Below, one piece after another: positions 15,073-23,796 of a DNA stretch of 37,109 nt (positions within the stretch are counted from its first letter, which is position 1; every line of letters begins with the position of its first letter). This DNA is from Planctomycetota bacterium (lineage in GTDB: Bacteria; Planctomycetota; PUPC01; JACPCR01). The stretch is from positions 1 to 37,109 of the forward strand of contig JACPCR010000125.1 of the NCBI GenBank assembly GCA_016179685.1, read 5' to 3'. A program made the position numbers and the translations under genes. The notes under the pieces are model-generated. The model searched no databases. It was not told where the DNA came from and saw nothing but the letters and a program-made list of their open reading frames with translations.

Positions 15073-17623
15073 AGAAGAACGAGATGAGGCCCAGCTCGTA
15101 GGGCGAGGCGAGATCGGGGTTGTTCGGCAGGACGCGGATGACGTAGCCGCAGCGTCCGCTGCTGGTGCAGGGGACGCGGCCGCTGAAGGTATAGCGTCCA
15201 TCGCCGCCCGATGCGACGGGGGCCATAGGAATGGTCCGGGCTTCGGTGATCTGGGTTTTTTCATCGAGGTTTCCGTAATAAATCTCGATACCGAGGTCCT
15301 CGGGCCGAAGCTCGCCCAGGTGGAAGACGGCCTGAATCTCGAGCTCATCGCCGACCTTGAGCGCCTGTCGAATCTCTTCGGGAACGGACTCGAGGCGAAT
15401 CTCCTTCCAGGCGCTGCGGATGCGGTTTTTCCACTGGGCCAGTTCCTTGCTGCGGGCCCAGCTTTCTTCCTTGAGGCGCTGCCAGCGATGCGTGGCCGGG
15501 ACGTAATATTTCTGAACGTACTCCCGGACCATGCGGCGCGTGTTGAAAACGGGTCCGAGGCGGTGCATGGACCGCTTCATGAGGCCGATCCACTGCCGGG
15601 GCAGCCCGTCTGTCCCCCGTTCGAAGAAGATGGGGATGACTTCTTTTTCGAGGAGGTCGTAGAGGGCGCGTGATTCGACGGCGTCCTGGTAGGCGAGGTC
15701 GTCATAGAGCTCCTCGCCGCCGATGGCCCAGCCGACCTCGGGCGTATAGGCCTCGTGCCACCAGCCGTCGAGGATGCTGATATTGATGACGCCGTTGATG
15801 GCGGCCTTCATGCCGCTGGTGCCGCTGGCTTCCATGAGCCGCCGCGGCGTGTTGAGCCAGACATCGACGCCCTGGACCATGTAGCGGGCGAGGTCCATGT
15901 CGTAATCCTCGAGGAAGACGACGCGGCGCCGGATGTCCGGGTCCCGGGCGAAGTGAACGATCTGGCGGATGAGTTCCTTGCCCTGATTATCATGGGGGTG
16001 CGCCTTACCAGCGAAAACGAGCTGGACCGGCCGTTCCTTGTCGCACAGAATCCGCTTGAAGCGCGCAGGGTCGTTCAGGATCAAGGTGGCCCGTTTGTAG
16101 GCGGCGAAGCGGCGTGCGAACCCGATGGTGAGGGCCTCGGGGTGAAGGAGTTCACGGGCGACTTCGATCTCCGCCCGGGGCGCCCCGCGCTGCCGGAGCT
16201 GCCGTTCGAGCCGGCGGCGCACGGTGGCGACGAGGCGTTCACGGCGTCGCTCGTGCGTCCTCCAGAGCTCCTCGTCCGGGGTGAGCAGAACGCGCTTCCA
16301 GTCCTCCGGGCCGATGAAGTCCTCGAGCCACCTTTCCCCCATGTAGCGCTGCAGGAGTTCCCGCATGTCCCGCGACAGCCAGGTCTTGAAATGGACACCG
16401 TTGGTGACGTGCTGGACGGGGACGTCGGATTCCGGCACGCCGGGCCACGCCCGTCCGAGCAGCCGGCGGGAAACGCTGGCGTGCAGCCGGCTGACCGCGT
16501 TGGTGGCCCCGGCCAGCCGGATGGCGAGGAGGGCCATGTTGAAGAAGGCGTGCGGATCGGTGGGACCCTCTCGGCCCAGGCCGAGGAACTGTTCCCGGGA
16601 GATGCCGAGGGCCTTCCAGTAGTGGGCGAAGTAGCGCTCCATCAGGTCCGGCGGGAAGAGGTCGAAGCCGGCGGGCACCGGGGTATGGGTGGTGAAGACG
16701 TTGCCTGCGCAGGTGATTTCCCTGGCGACCTCGAAGGGGAGGCCTTCGCGTTCCATGAGGCGGCGGATGCGCTCGAGGGCGAGGAAGGCGGAGTGGCCCT
16801 CGTTCATGTGGCAGACCTGGGGATAGATGCCCAGCTCGGCGAGGGCGCGGAGACCGCCCACACCGAGCAGGATTTCCTGGCAGATGCGCTTCTCCGTATC
16901 GCCGCCGTAAAGCTGGTCCGTGATCTCGCGGTCCTGGGGCTGATTCTCGGGCAGATTCGAGTCCAGGAGGTACAGCGGGACACGGCCGACGTCGGCGCGC
17001 CAGACCTGGGCGTGGATGAGTCGCCCGGGGAGATCGACGGCCACACTGACGGGAGTGGAGTTCGACCTCCGGACGATCCGGACGGGCATGTTGAAGAAGT
17101 CATTGACGGGGGTGGATTCCTGCTGCCACCCGTCCTGATTGAGGTACTGGTGGAAGTAGCCCTTCTGGTAAAGGAGGCCGACGCCGGCGAGAGGAAGGCC
17201 CATGTCGCTGGCGGACTTGAGGTGGTCGCCGGCGAGGACGCCGAGGCCGCCGGAGTAGATGGGAAGGCACTCGGAGACGCCGAATTCAGCCGAGAAATAG
17301 GCGATCGTGACGTTCTCCATCCCGGGGTAGGTGCGGTGAAACCATCCCGGTGAAAGCATGTAAGCACGGTGCTGCTCCACGACGCGAGCGAGGTAGGAAA
17401 GGAAGCTCTCATCCTGTGCGGCCTCCACCAGCCGCTCCTGGCGGATGCGGCCGAGGAGGAGGACGGGATTGTGGCCGGCCGACTCCCAGAGCTCCCGGTC
17501 CAGCCGCCTGAAAAGGTCCACCGTATCCGGGTCCCAGCTCCACCGGAGGTTGTAGGCCAAGTCTTCGAGGGGGAGAAGCGGCTCAGGAAGGGAGGGAACG
17601 ACGTGGAATTTCCGGATTTTCAT
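15071..17623 (-). CDS. glgP: alpha-glucan (glycogen) phosphorylase, GT35
   Basis: 850 residues. Releases glucose-1-phosphate from alpha-1,4-glucans; cytosolic, pyridoxal phosphate dependent. It belongs to the shorter bacterial/archaeal TIGR02094 type. The N-terminal PLEDLAYNLRWSWDPDTVDLF is that group's signature. YFSAEFGVSECLPIYSGGLGVLAGDHLKSASD contains the phosphate and glucan contacts, HMNEGHSAF and HTPVPAGFD follow, and EASGTSGMKAAINGVINISILDGWW carries the Schiff-base lysine. The extra C-terminal beta domain (LRPEDLGIEIYYGNLDE, YTFSGRVPC) is also typical. ATG 17623 lacks a clear Shine-Dalgarno. The last codon is followed by hairpin D, whose first bases are the stop codon. Confidence 0.95.
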   Translation of the reverse strand: MKIRKFHVVPSLPEPLLPLEDLAYNLRWSWDPDTVDLFRRLDRELWESAGHNPVLLLGRIRQERLVEAAQDESFLSYLARVVEQHRAYMLSPGWFHRTYPGMENVTIAYFSAEFGVSECLPIYSGGLGVLAGDHLKSASDMGLPLAGVGLLYQKGYFHQYLNQDGWQQESTPVNDFFNMPVRIVRRSNSTPVSVAVDLPGRLIHAQVWRADVGRVPLYLLDSNLPENQPQDREITDQLYGGDTEKRICQEILLGVGGLRALAELGIYPQVCHMNEGHSAFLALERIRRLMEREGLPFEVAREITCAGNVFTTHTPVPAGFDLFPPDLMERYFAHYWKALGISREQFLGLGREGPTDPHAFFNMALLAIRLAGATNAVSRLHASVSRRLLGRAWPGVPESDVPVQHVTNGVHFKTWLSRDMRELLQRYMGERWLEDFIGPEDWKRVLLTPDEELWRTHERRRERLVATVRRRLERQLRQRGAPRAEIEVARELLHPEALTIGFARRFAAYKRATLILNDPARFKRILCDKERPVQLVFAGKAHPHDNQGKELIRQIVHFARDPDIRRRVVFLEDYDMDLARYMVQGVDVWLNTPRRLMEASGTSGMKAAINGVINISILDGWWHEAYTPEVGWAIGGEELYDDLAYQDAVESRALYDLLEKEVIPIFFERGTDGLPRQWIGLMKRSMHRLGPVFNTRRMVREYVQKYYVPATHRWQRLKEESWARSKELAQWKNRIRSAWKEIRLESVPEEIRQALKVGDELEIQAVFHLGELRPEDLGIEIYYGNLDEKTQITEARTIPMAPVASGGDGRYTFSGRVPCTSSGRCGYVIRVLPNNPDLASPYELGLISFF

Positions 17624-17654
17624 AGGTGAGTATTAGACGGCTTCCGCAGGAAGT

Positions 17655-17684
17655 GGAAACCGGCGTTTTCACCGTGCGGTTTCC
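17655..17684 (-). promoter_or_regulatory. hairpin in the leader of glgP
   Basis: GGAAACCG and CGGTTTCC pair across a 14-nt loop, 31 bp before the glgP start. It could end the upstream signalling gene or affect glgP expression. The remainder of 17624-17860 shows nothing definite. Confidence 0.3.
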
Positions 17685-17860
17685 GCGTGATTGGAGAAGA
17701 TCGTTCGAGGCGGCTCGCCGTCCAGCATGGAAGCGTGCCGCATGACCGTGTCGGCGAACGAGCAGAGAGGCGCAAGAAGCGCAGGGGACACCGTTGATCA
17801 GAAAGCCCGCAGCCGCCTACCGGGAGGATTCACCTCGAACCCCCGCTCTCTGGAGTCCAT

Positions 17861-19447
17861 TTAAACCACGTTTCCCTTGCCAGACCGGTGGGCCTCCATC
17901 AATTCGAGTTGAAGCGTCTTGGGCTGCCTGAGGCGGCTTTCCGTCCAGATTTTCATGAAGGCATCGGCAACCTGCGGATCGAATTGCGTGCTCATTCCGA
18001 GCTTGAACTGCTCCTCAATGAACTCCCGAGAGTAGGGCTGCCGGTAGGGTCGGGCGCTGGACATAGCGTCGTAGGAGTCGGCGACACAGACGATCCGGGC
18101 CGTGAAAGGGATGCCTTTCTCGCTGAGTCCGTCCGGGTAGCCCTTGCCGTCCCACCGTTCGTGGTGATGCCGGGCGATGTCGACCGAATGATTCATTCGA
18201 GGATGCTGAATTTGGCTGATGATGTGGGCGCCGCGGCCCGGGTGCTCCTTGATCAGCTCGAATTCCTCCTTGGTCAGCGGGCCCGGCTTGCGGAGGACGG
18301 AATCGGGCACGCCGATCTTTCCGACGTCGTGAAGGAGGGCGCCGAGCCGGATGCTCTCGATGAGGCGGTCGCCCAGGCCCAGCTCCTCGGCAATCTGGAC
18401 GCTGTAGGCGGAGACGCGCTCGGAGTGGCCCCGAGTATATTCGTCCTTGGCCTCGATGGCGGCGACGAGGGTGAGGATGGACCAGATCGCCAGGTCTTCC
18501 AACTCCTTCACCAGGTTGGCCCGCTCGATGCTGATGCCGGCCTGCTGGCCGATGGCCGAAAGCAGCTCCAGGTCGCTCTCGGAAAAGGCGCCAGCCTCCT
18601 GGCTCGAGTCCACGTAGATCGCCCCGAGAATCTGCTTCTGAGTCTCCAGCGGCACGCACATGACGGACCGAATCTGGTTGAGCAGGATGCTCTGGCCCGA
18701 GCTGAAGCGCTCGTCGAGCATGGCATCCGGACACAGCACGCGGTCCCCCTTCGTCACGCAGTCCTGGACGATGGTCTGGCTGATGGCCAGGCTCTCCTCG
18801 TGATTCGAGTTGTTGAAGGTGCGGGTGACCGCGGATCGAATCTCGCCCGTCTCCAGGTCCTTCAGCAGAAGAAAGGCTCGCTGCGGCTTAACGACCTCGA
18901 TGATGGTGTCCATCAAGGTATTGAGAAGCTCCTGGGGATTCTCGATGGAATGAATAAGGTTGCCGACCTTGTAGATGGTCGTCAGGGTCTGGTGTATCCG
19001 GTGGTAGTCCTGGACGTCCTTGAGGGCCGCCGTGGAATCCATCAGGATCGTGCGTTCCGCCGCGGCCTGGTCCACGACGTGCGTGCCTCGGCCCCGCGTG
19101 AGGTGGGGAACGAAGCGCACGTCGGTCTTCCGACCACCCGGCGTGTCCTCACCCGTGCTCTCAACCGAGAACTTGAATGTGACGTTGCCGACTCGGAGGA
19201 CGTCGCCGTCGGCAAGCTGGTACTCGCGGACGCGTTGCCCGTTGATGAACGTGCCGTTACGGCTCTTGTCGGTCACGGCGAACTGGCCGTTCTGTCCGAC
19301 GATGGTGCAGTGCAAGCGGCTGACTTCTTCGCCGTAGATTTGAATTTCGTTGTCGGGGCCTCGGCCGATGGAGCTGCTACGGCTCGGTGGAAGGAGAAAC
19401 TTCCTGCCGCGACCGACGCCTTCCTGAATGATCAGCACGCCTTTCAT
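17861..19447 (-). CDS. FHA-GAF-HD-GYP signalling protein
   Basis: 528 residues from ATG 19447 (MKGVLIIQEG); an in-frame TTG at 19495 is less likely. FHA domain: SSSIGRGPDNEIQIYGEEVSR, LHC and KSRNGTFING (about 20-90), binding phosphothreonine. A linker is followed by a GAF domain (about 150-310; RAFLLLKD, ILGAIYVDSSQ). The HD-GYP domain (about 330-500) has ALLHDVGKIGVPD, HHHERWDGKGYPDGL and CVADSYDAMSS, so all metal and GYP residues are kept. It probably hydrolyses cyclic di-GMP in response to kinase and ligand signals (inference). A strong promoter lies upstream, after the kinase stop, so it can be expressed separately from the hybrid kinase. Confidence 0.92.
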   Translation of the reverse strand: MKGVLIIQEGVGRGRKFLLPPSRSSSIGRGPDNEIQIYGEEVSRLHCTIVGQNGQFAVTDKSRNGTFINGQRVREYQLADGDVLRVGNVTFKFSVESTGEDTPGGRKTDVRFVPHLTRGRGTHVVDQAAAERTILMDSTAALKDVQDYHRIHQTLTTIYKVGNLIHSIENPQELLNTLMDTIIEVVKPQRAFLLLKDLETGEIRSAVTRTFNNSNHEESLAISQTIVQDCVTKGDRVLCPDAMLDERFSSGQSILLNQIRSVMCVPLETQKQILGAIYVDSSQEAGAFSESDLELLSAIGQQAGISIERANLVKELEDLAIWSILTLVAAIEAKDEYTRGHSERVSAYSVQIAEELGLGDRLIESIRLGALLHDVGKIGVPDSVLRKPGPLTKEEFELIKEHPGRGAHIISQIQHPRMNHSVDIARHHHERWDGKGYPDGLSEKGIPFTARIVCVADSYDAMSSARPYRQPYSREFIEEQFKLGMSTQFDPQVADAFMKIWTESRLRQPKTLQLELMEAHRSGKGNVV

Positions 19448-19561
19448 GGGGCGATTCCCAGGCTCGATCTGGACGATGCCTGAGCACCGTCCCAATGGGA
19501 TTCCTGGAGGAGAGGGGCCGGACCGTTCTGGAACGAATCACGTCACGACCGGCACCTCCCT

Positions 19562-19590
19562 ATTATAACGGGTAGCCGCCGATTCGGCAA
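19562..19590 (-). promoter_or_regulatory. promoter for the FHA-GAF-HD-GYP gene
   Basis: On the minus strand TTGCCG (19590-19585), 17 bp and a perfect TATAAT (19567-19562). It starts right after the kinase stop codon and gives a leader of about 110 nt to ATG 19447. Confidence 0.65.
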
Positions 19591-19594
19591 AAGA

Positions 19595-22500
19595 TCAGCC
19601 TGCGGCGTCGAGGGCATCCCGCACGGCCCTGCCGAGCGACTGGAGGGTGAACGGCTTGAGGACGAACCCCTTGAGGCCATGGTCCCTCAGCCCATCGAGT
19701 TTTTCCTGGATGCTGTACCCGCTCATGAGGACGACTTTCAGGGCCGGGTCGATCTCGTGGAGCTTGAAAAACAACTCCTCGCCGCCCATCTCCGGCATGA
19801 CGAGGTCCAGGACGACCAGGTGGATGTTCTGATGATGCTCATGAAAACGTTCGAGTCCTTCCCGGCCGTTCCGCGCCGTGAGCACCTGATAGCCGAGGGA
19901 CTGGAGCATCTGCTGGCCGACCTGGAGGACCATGGTCTCGTCCTCGACCAAGAGGACGGTTTCGTGCCCGCGATCAGGAATTTTCTTGTCCACCGTCACG
20001 CCCGTGCCGGTCCGCGGCGCCTCGGTCTCGATCACGGGAAGGTGCACCTTGAACTCGCTGCCCACGGCCACGCGGCTCGAGACCGTGATGTGCCCCTTGT
20101 GCGTCTTGACGATGCCGTACACCATGGAGAGGCCCAGGCCGGTCCCCTTGCCCACCTCTTTCGTGGTGAAGAAGGGCTCGAAGATATGTTCCAGTACTTC
20201 CGGAGGCATGCCGGTCCCCGTATCGGTGACGGTGAGGCAGACGTATCGGCCGGGCTGGGCAAAGGGATAGCGGCGGCAGTACTCGAGGTCGAGAGCGACG
20301 TTTTCCAGCGTGAAGGTGAGGACACCGCCAGCGGGCATGGCGTCCTGGGCATTCGTGGCCAGGTTCATGACCACCTGCTGCATCTGGGTGGGGTCCGCGT
20401 TGACCAGGTCAACCTCGCCCGACACGTTCAGCCGGATTTCGATGTTCTCGGGCAGGGTACGCCGCAGCATCTTGCTGATCTCCTTGAGGAGGGGCATCAG
20501 GCTGATGGGCTCCATGCGGGTGATGGCCCGGCGGCTGAACGCGAGAAGCTGGGAAATCAGACCGGCCGCACGCTGGCCCTGCTCGGGTATGTTGGCGACG
20601 AACTGGTAGACCCTCGATCCGGGGTCCAGCATGCTGAGGGCGAGCTCCGCATAACCGATGATCCCAGTGAGGATGTTGTTGAAATCGTGGGCGATGCCGC
20701 CGGCCAGCGTACCGATGCTCTCCATCTTCTGCGCTTGCAGAAGCTGCTGCTGGAGGCGCTTCTGCTCCGTGATGTCGCGGCGGGTGCCGCGGTAGGCCAC
20801 CACCCGGCCATGGCTGTCTCGCACGGCGCTGACCGTGGCCTGAACGATAACGGCCTGGCCGTCCTTGCGCTTGAGCCGCAACTCGAAGTCCTTGACGTAT
20901 CCCTTCTCTTCCACGGCCCTGAGAAACCGATCACGCTCGGACCGGTCGAAGTAGAGGTCGCGGCCGATATCGAGCAGCAGGACCTCCTCTTTGGAGGAGT
21001 ACCCCAGCATTTCGATGCCTGCCGGGTTCATATCGAGATAGCGGCCCTCGGGTGTGCTGATGAAGATGGCGTCCTTGGACTCCAGGAAGAGCGCGCGATA
21101 TTTCTCCTCCGAGTCGCGGAGAGCCTCCTCCGTCCCTTTCTGCTCGATGAGTGTTCCAAGCACCGAGGCGAAGATGGCGAGGATCTCCTGGCGGACCTCG
21201 TCGAAGGGGGCGTGGGACATGGCCGCGTCATTGAACAGGATGCCGATCTGGCCCCGTGACGAGCGGATCGGCGTGGACGCGATCCACCCGCAGCCAAAGG
21301 TCACCGTCTTCTCGCCGTCCCAATAGGTCCAGGGCAGGTCCGTGCGCAGAATCCAGCGGTTTTCCTGTTCGCCGGCCTGGCCTTCCTGCATCCACTTCAG
21401 CAGCTTTTCGCGCGGGACCCGATTCGAGTGTTCCCGAGTGGTCCGGCCGCGGTCGTCCGTGCCGTAGGTGCCGCGGAGGATTTGGCCGCCCGGCTCCTCG
21501 AGGTATAGGGCGCAGCGTTCAACCCCGAGCTTTTCCCGGGCCAGCTCGACTGCCAAACGGTAGAGCTCGTCCACCTCGGCGCACTGGATGAGCTGGTCCG
21601 CCACGCTGACCACGGCGTGAAGGCCGAGACTCAAGGAGCGCTGCCTCTGCTCGGACTCCCGGCGCTCCCGCGCCGACGCCAGGATATTGGCCGCCGCCTG
21701 AAAGAAATGGATGTCCTGTTCCGTGAAGCGGCGCGGCCGGCGGCTATGAGCCCCGAAGACGCCGTAGGGCCCCCGGCGTCCATGCAGGACGGTGCTCAGG
21801 CTCGTAGCCACGCCTCGGTCCAGCAGGTAGCCCAGGCCGGGGGCCCGGCTGTCCTCCCGAAGATTCTCGATCACCAAAGGCTCTCGGGACGCCAGCGGAT
21901 AACCCGGGGTGGAGGGTGAATGGATGGGGACCGTCAGGCGGCCCACGAGCCCCGGCTCCCAGCCGACGCCGCGGAACAGGCGCATGGCGTCCCCAGAGCC
22001 CATCACTTCGAAAAGCTCGCAAAAGTCGACGTCCAGGGTCTCGGCAACGAGCCGGGCCGTCGTGTCCGCCAGCTCGGTGATCTCCGGTCCCCGCAGGGCC
22101 GCCTGGCTGAGCTGCGCTACTGCCGCCTGCTGCCGCATCCGCGCATTCAGCTCCAGTTCCGTCTGTCGCCGGTGCGTGATGTCCACCGAGACGCCCGTCG
22201 TGCCATGGATGCGGCCCGAGGCGTCGTAGAGCGGCTCGAGCCGCGTGTGCCACATCCGGCCCTCCCATTCCATTTCGTACGTCACCTTCTCGCCCCGAAG
22301 AGCACGCGCATGGGCCTCCAAGGGCAAGAATTCCGGATCGTCGCTCCGGTAGTACTCCGTCAGCTTCATCCCCACGAGCTGGTGCGGCTTCAGGTTCAAT
22401 CGGGAGAGCGCCCCACCCACGGAGGACGTGATCCGCAGCTCCGCATCCGTCGTATAAAGCACGGCCGGAATCTGGTCCGTGATCAGACGAAATCGGTCCT

Positions 22501-23323
22501 CGCTGCCGCGCAGACGCCGCGAGGTCTCCCGCAAGACCTGCTCGAACTGGAGCAGACAGCGTTCGATCCGCGAGCTGGCGCACAAGGCGTCGATCCGGGC
22601 GGGTTCGACCGGCTCCGTGAAAAAGCCGTCGGCCTCGAGGGCGAAGGCCCGAAGCGCCTGCTCGCGGCTGGGCGCGTCTCCGGCGATGAGAAGAATGGCG
22701 TGGGGAAAGGCGGACCGGAGGCCGGGGAGCGGGTTCGACGAGCGCTGGTCCGGCAGCGAGGGCCCGAGGAGGATGCAGTGCGGCGGATTCGCCCGGCCCA
22801 GATCGACGGCCTCGTCCATCGTTCGGGCGAGCAGCACTCGATCGCCCCGCGTCCGAAAAGGGCGGGCCAGCCGCTCGAGCTGCTCGCCCTGGCCCGAGGC
22901 GACCAGAACCGTCCGGGTCGGACACGGCGACTGGCGTTCGAGCAGCTCCCGGACGCGGGCCCGCAGCACGCTCGGCTCGTAAGGAATGGCCAGGAAGGCG
23001 TCGGCCCCCAGCACGCCAATCACCGGATCGAGCCCGGCATGGGGGTATGCCGGCGAGGTGACGAGGACCGGGATGGAGTTCCAGGCGTGGAACTCGGGCG
23101 AGCGCAGCAGGCGGCAGAAACGCCAGCCGTCGATCCCGGGAAGATGCATGTCCGTGACGATCAGGTCGGCGGGCGTCGACTGGACGAGCCGGACGACGGC
23201 CTCCTCAACGCTGGCGAAGACGAGAACCTCGATGCCGTCTTTTTCCAGAAGCAGGGCGATGAGGCGCGCCTGCACCCGGTCGTTGTTGACCACCAGGACG
23301 GTTTTTCGTTCAGATGAGGACAT
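19595..23323 (-). CDS. multi-domain hybrid sensor histidine kinase
   Basis: 1242 residues, no transmembrane segment, so a cytosolic sensor. Order: receiver domain (5-125); a second receiver-like domain (137-250); PAS (275-385); GAF (400-555); GAF (570-725); PAS (740-855); HisKA with GGIAHDFNNILTG (His879); HATPase with NLATNAQDAM (Asn991), DTGTGMP and GKGTGLGLSMVYGIVK; C-terminal receiver with VVLDLVMP (Asp1173) and KPF. The first receiver keeps Asp58 but has NND for the acidic pocket and IPY instead of KPF. The second has Gly187 where the phospho-Asp should be (CILLGPSLPD). Both are therefore likely ligand or protein-binding, not phosphorylated in the usual way. The last receiver is complete and can be the phosphorelay acceptor. 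The neighbouring HD-GYP gene is a plausible pathway partner. Confidence 0.93.
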   Translation of the reverse strand: MSSSERKTVLVVNNDRVQARLIALLLEKDGIEVLVFASVEEAVVRLVQSTPADLIVTDMHLPGIDGWRFCRLLRSPEFHAWNSIPVLVTSPAYPHAGLDPVIGVLGADAFLAIPYEPSVLRARVRELLERQSPCPTRTVLVASGQGEQLERLARPFRTRGDRVLLARTMDEAVDLGRANPPHCILLGPSLPDQRSSNPLPGLRSAFPHAILLIAGDAPSREQALRAFALEADGFFTEPVEPARIDALCASSRIERCLLQFEQVLRETSRRLRGSEDRFRLITDQIPAVLYTTDAELRITSSVGGALSRLNLKPHQLVGMKLTEYYRSDDPEFLPLEAHARALRGEKVTYEMEWEGRMWHTRLEPLYDASGRIHGTTGVSVDITHRRQTELELNARMRQQAAVAQLSQAALRGPEITELADTTARLVAETLDVDFCELFEVMGSGDAMRLFRGVGWEPGLVGRLTVPIHSPSTPGYPLASREPLVIENLREDSRAPGLGYLLDRGVATSLSTVLHGRRGPYGVFGAHSRRPRRFTEQDIHFFQAAANILASARERRESEQRQRSLSLGLHAVVSVADQLIQCAEVDELYRLAVELAREKLGVERCALYLEEPGGQILRGTYGTDDRGRTTREHSNRVPREKLLKWMQEGQAGEQENRWILRTDLPWTYWDGEKTVTFGCGWIASTPIRSSRGQIGILFNDAAMSHAPFDEVRQEILAIFASVLGTLIEQKGTEEALRDSEEKYRALFLESKDAIFISTPEGRYLDMNPAGIEMLGYSSKEEVLLLDIGRDLYFDRSERDRFLRAVEEKGYVKDFELRLKRKDGQAVIVQATVSAVRDSHGRVVAYRGTRRDITEQKRLQQQLLQAQKMESIGTLAGGIAHDFNNILTGIIGYAELALSMLDPGSRVYQFVANIPEQGQRAAGLISQLLAFSRRAITRMEPISLMPLLKEISKMLRRTLPENIEIRLNVSGEVDLVNADPTQMQQVVMNLATNAQDAMPAGGVLTFTLENVALDLEYCRRYPFAQPGRYVCLTVTDTGTGMPPEVLEHIFEPFFTTKEVGKGTGLGLSMVYGIVKTHKGHITVSSRVAVGSEFKVHLPVIETEAPRTGTGVTVDKKIPDRGHETVLLVEDETMVLQVGQQMLQSLGYQVLTARNGREGLERFHEHHQNIHLVVLDLVMPEMGGEELFFKLHEIDPALKVVLMSGYSIQEKLDGLRDHGLKGFVLKPFTLQSLGRAVRDALDAAG

Positions 23324-23334
23324 GGCGAGGGATT

Positions 23335-23364
23335 AGTTTAGCGGTTCAGAAGTGCGGGTGCACT
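23335..23364 (+). repeat. half copy F of the 46-nt hairpin
   Basis: A complete 21-nt left arm (AGTTTAGCGG...CAGAAGTGC), loop GGGT and GCACT, after which the sequence departs from the expected complement. It begins AG as the intact copies do. The second arm has been lost or was never completed. Confidence 0.65.
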
Positions 23365-23796
23365 ACCGAGCTCGCGGCCGTGCTGCCAGCCACCATCCAA
23401 GCTTGTCCCCTCCTCCTGAGAAACAAACGGATAGGAGCCGTCTACGCCAACACCTGAATTTTGTTCATTTTTTCAGCTTATAGGCTTGGAATGCCCCAAA
23501 CGGAGACTGTTCATCAGCCACCAAGGCGCAGGGACCTTGATCATACCGGGGGCGCAAACCCAAGATGAACCACGGAGGACACGGGGGACACGGGGGGATT
23601 CTGATGAATACCTTTGCTCATTTTCTCGGTGCTCTCCGTGGTTCAAACCGATTTTGTTTCTCTCTGTCATAACGAAGCGAACGCGCGAGCTTCGTACGCC
23701 CGCTCTTCATGCCCCCTGGTGGACGAACTCGCAGGTGCACCCGAACTTCCAAACCCGAATACGAGTTCCCCATCAGCGCCCATTTCGGAAAGCGGG
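23365..23796. other. gene-free region with decayed repeats
   Basis: No convincing gene. At 23567-23577 and 23634-23644 GAACCACGGAG and CTCCGTGGTTC form the ends of an inverted repeat of about 78 bp with internal GGACAC-rich arms. At 23725-23768 a degenerate copy (G) of the 46-nt hairpin has outer GAACTCG/CGAGTTC and tip AGGTGCACCCGAACTT. One open frame crossing the region is only repeat translation. Confidence 0.55.

Noticed and set aside
15755..17353. Long plus-strand open frame antisense to glgP, and similar long frames opposite the kinase, the FHA gene, the DUF4091 gene and prc
   Set aside because: These are GC-driven shadows of strongly supported genes, with no domain motifs.
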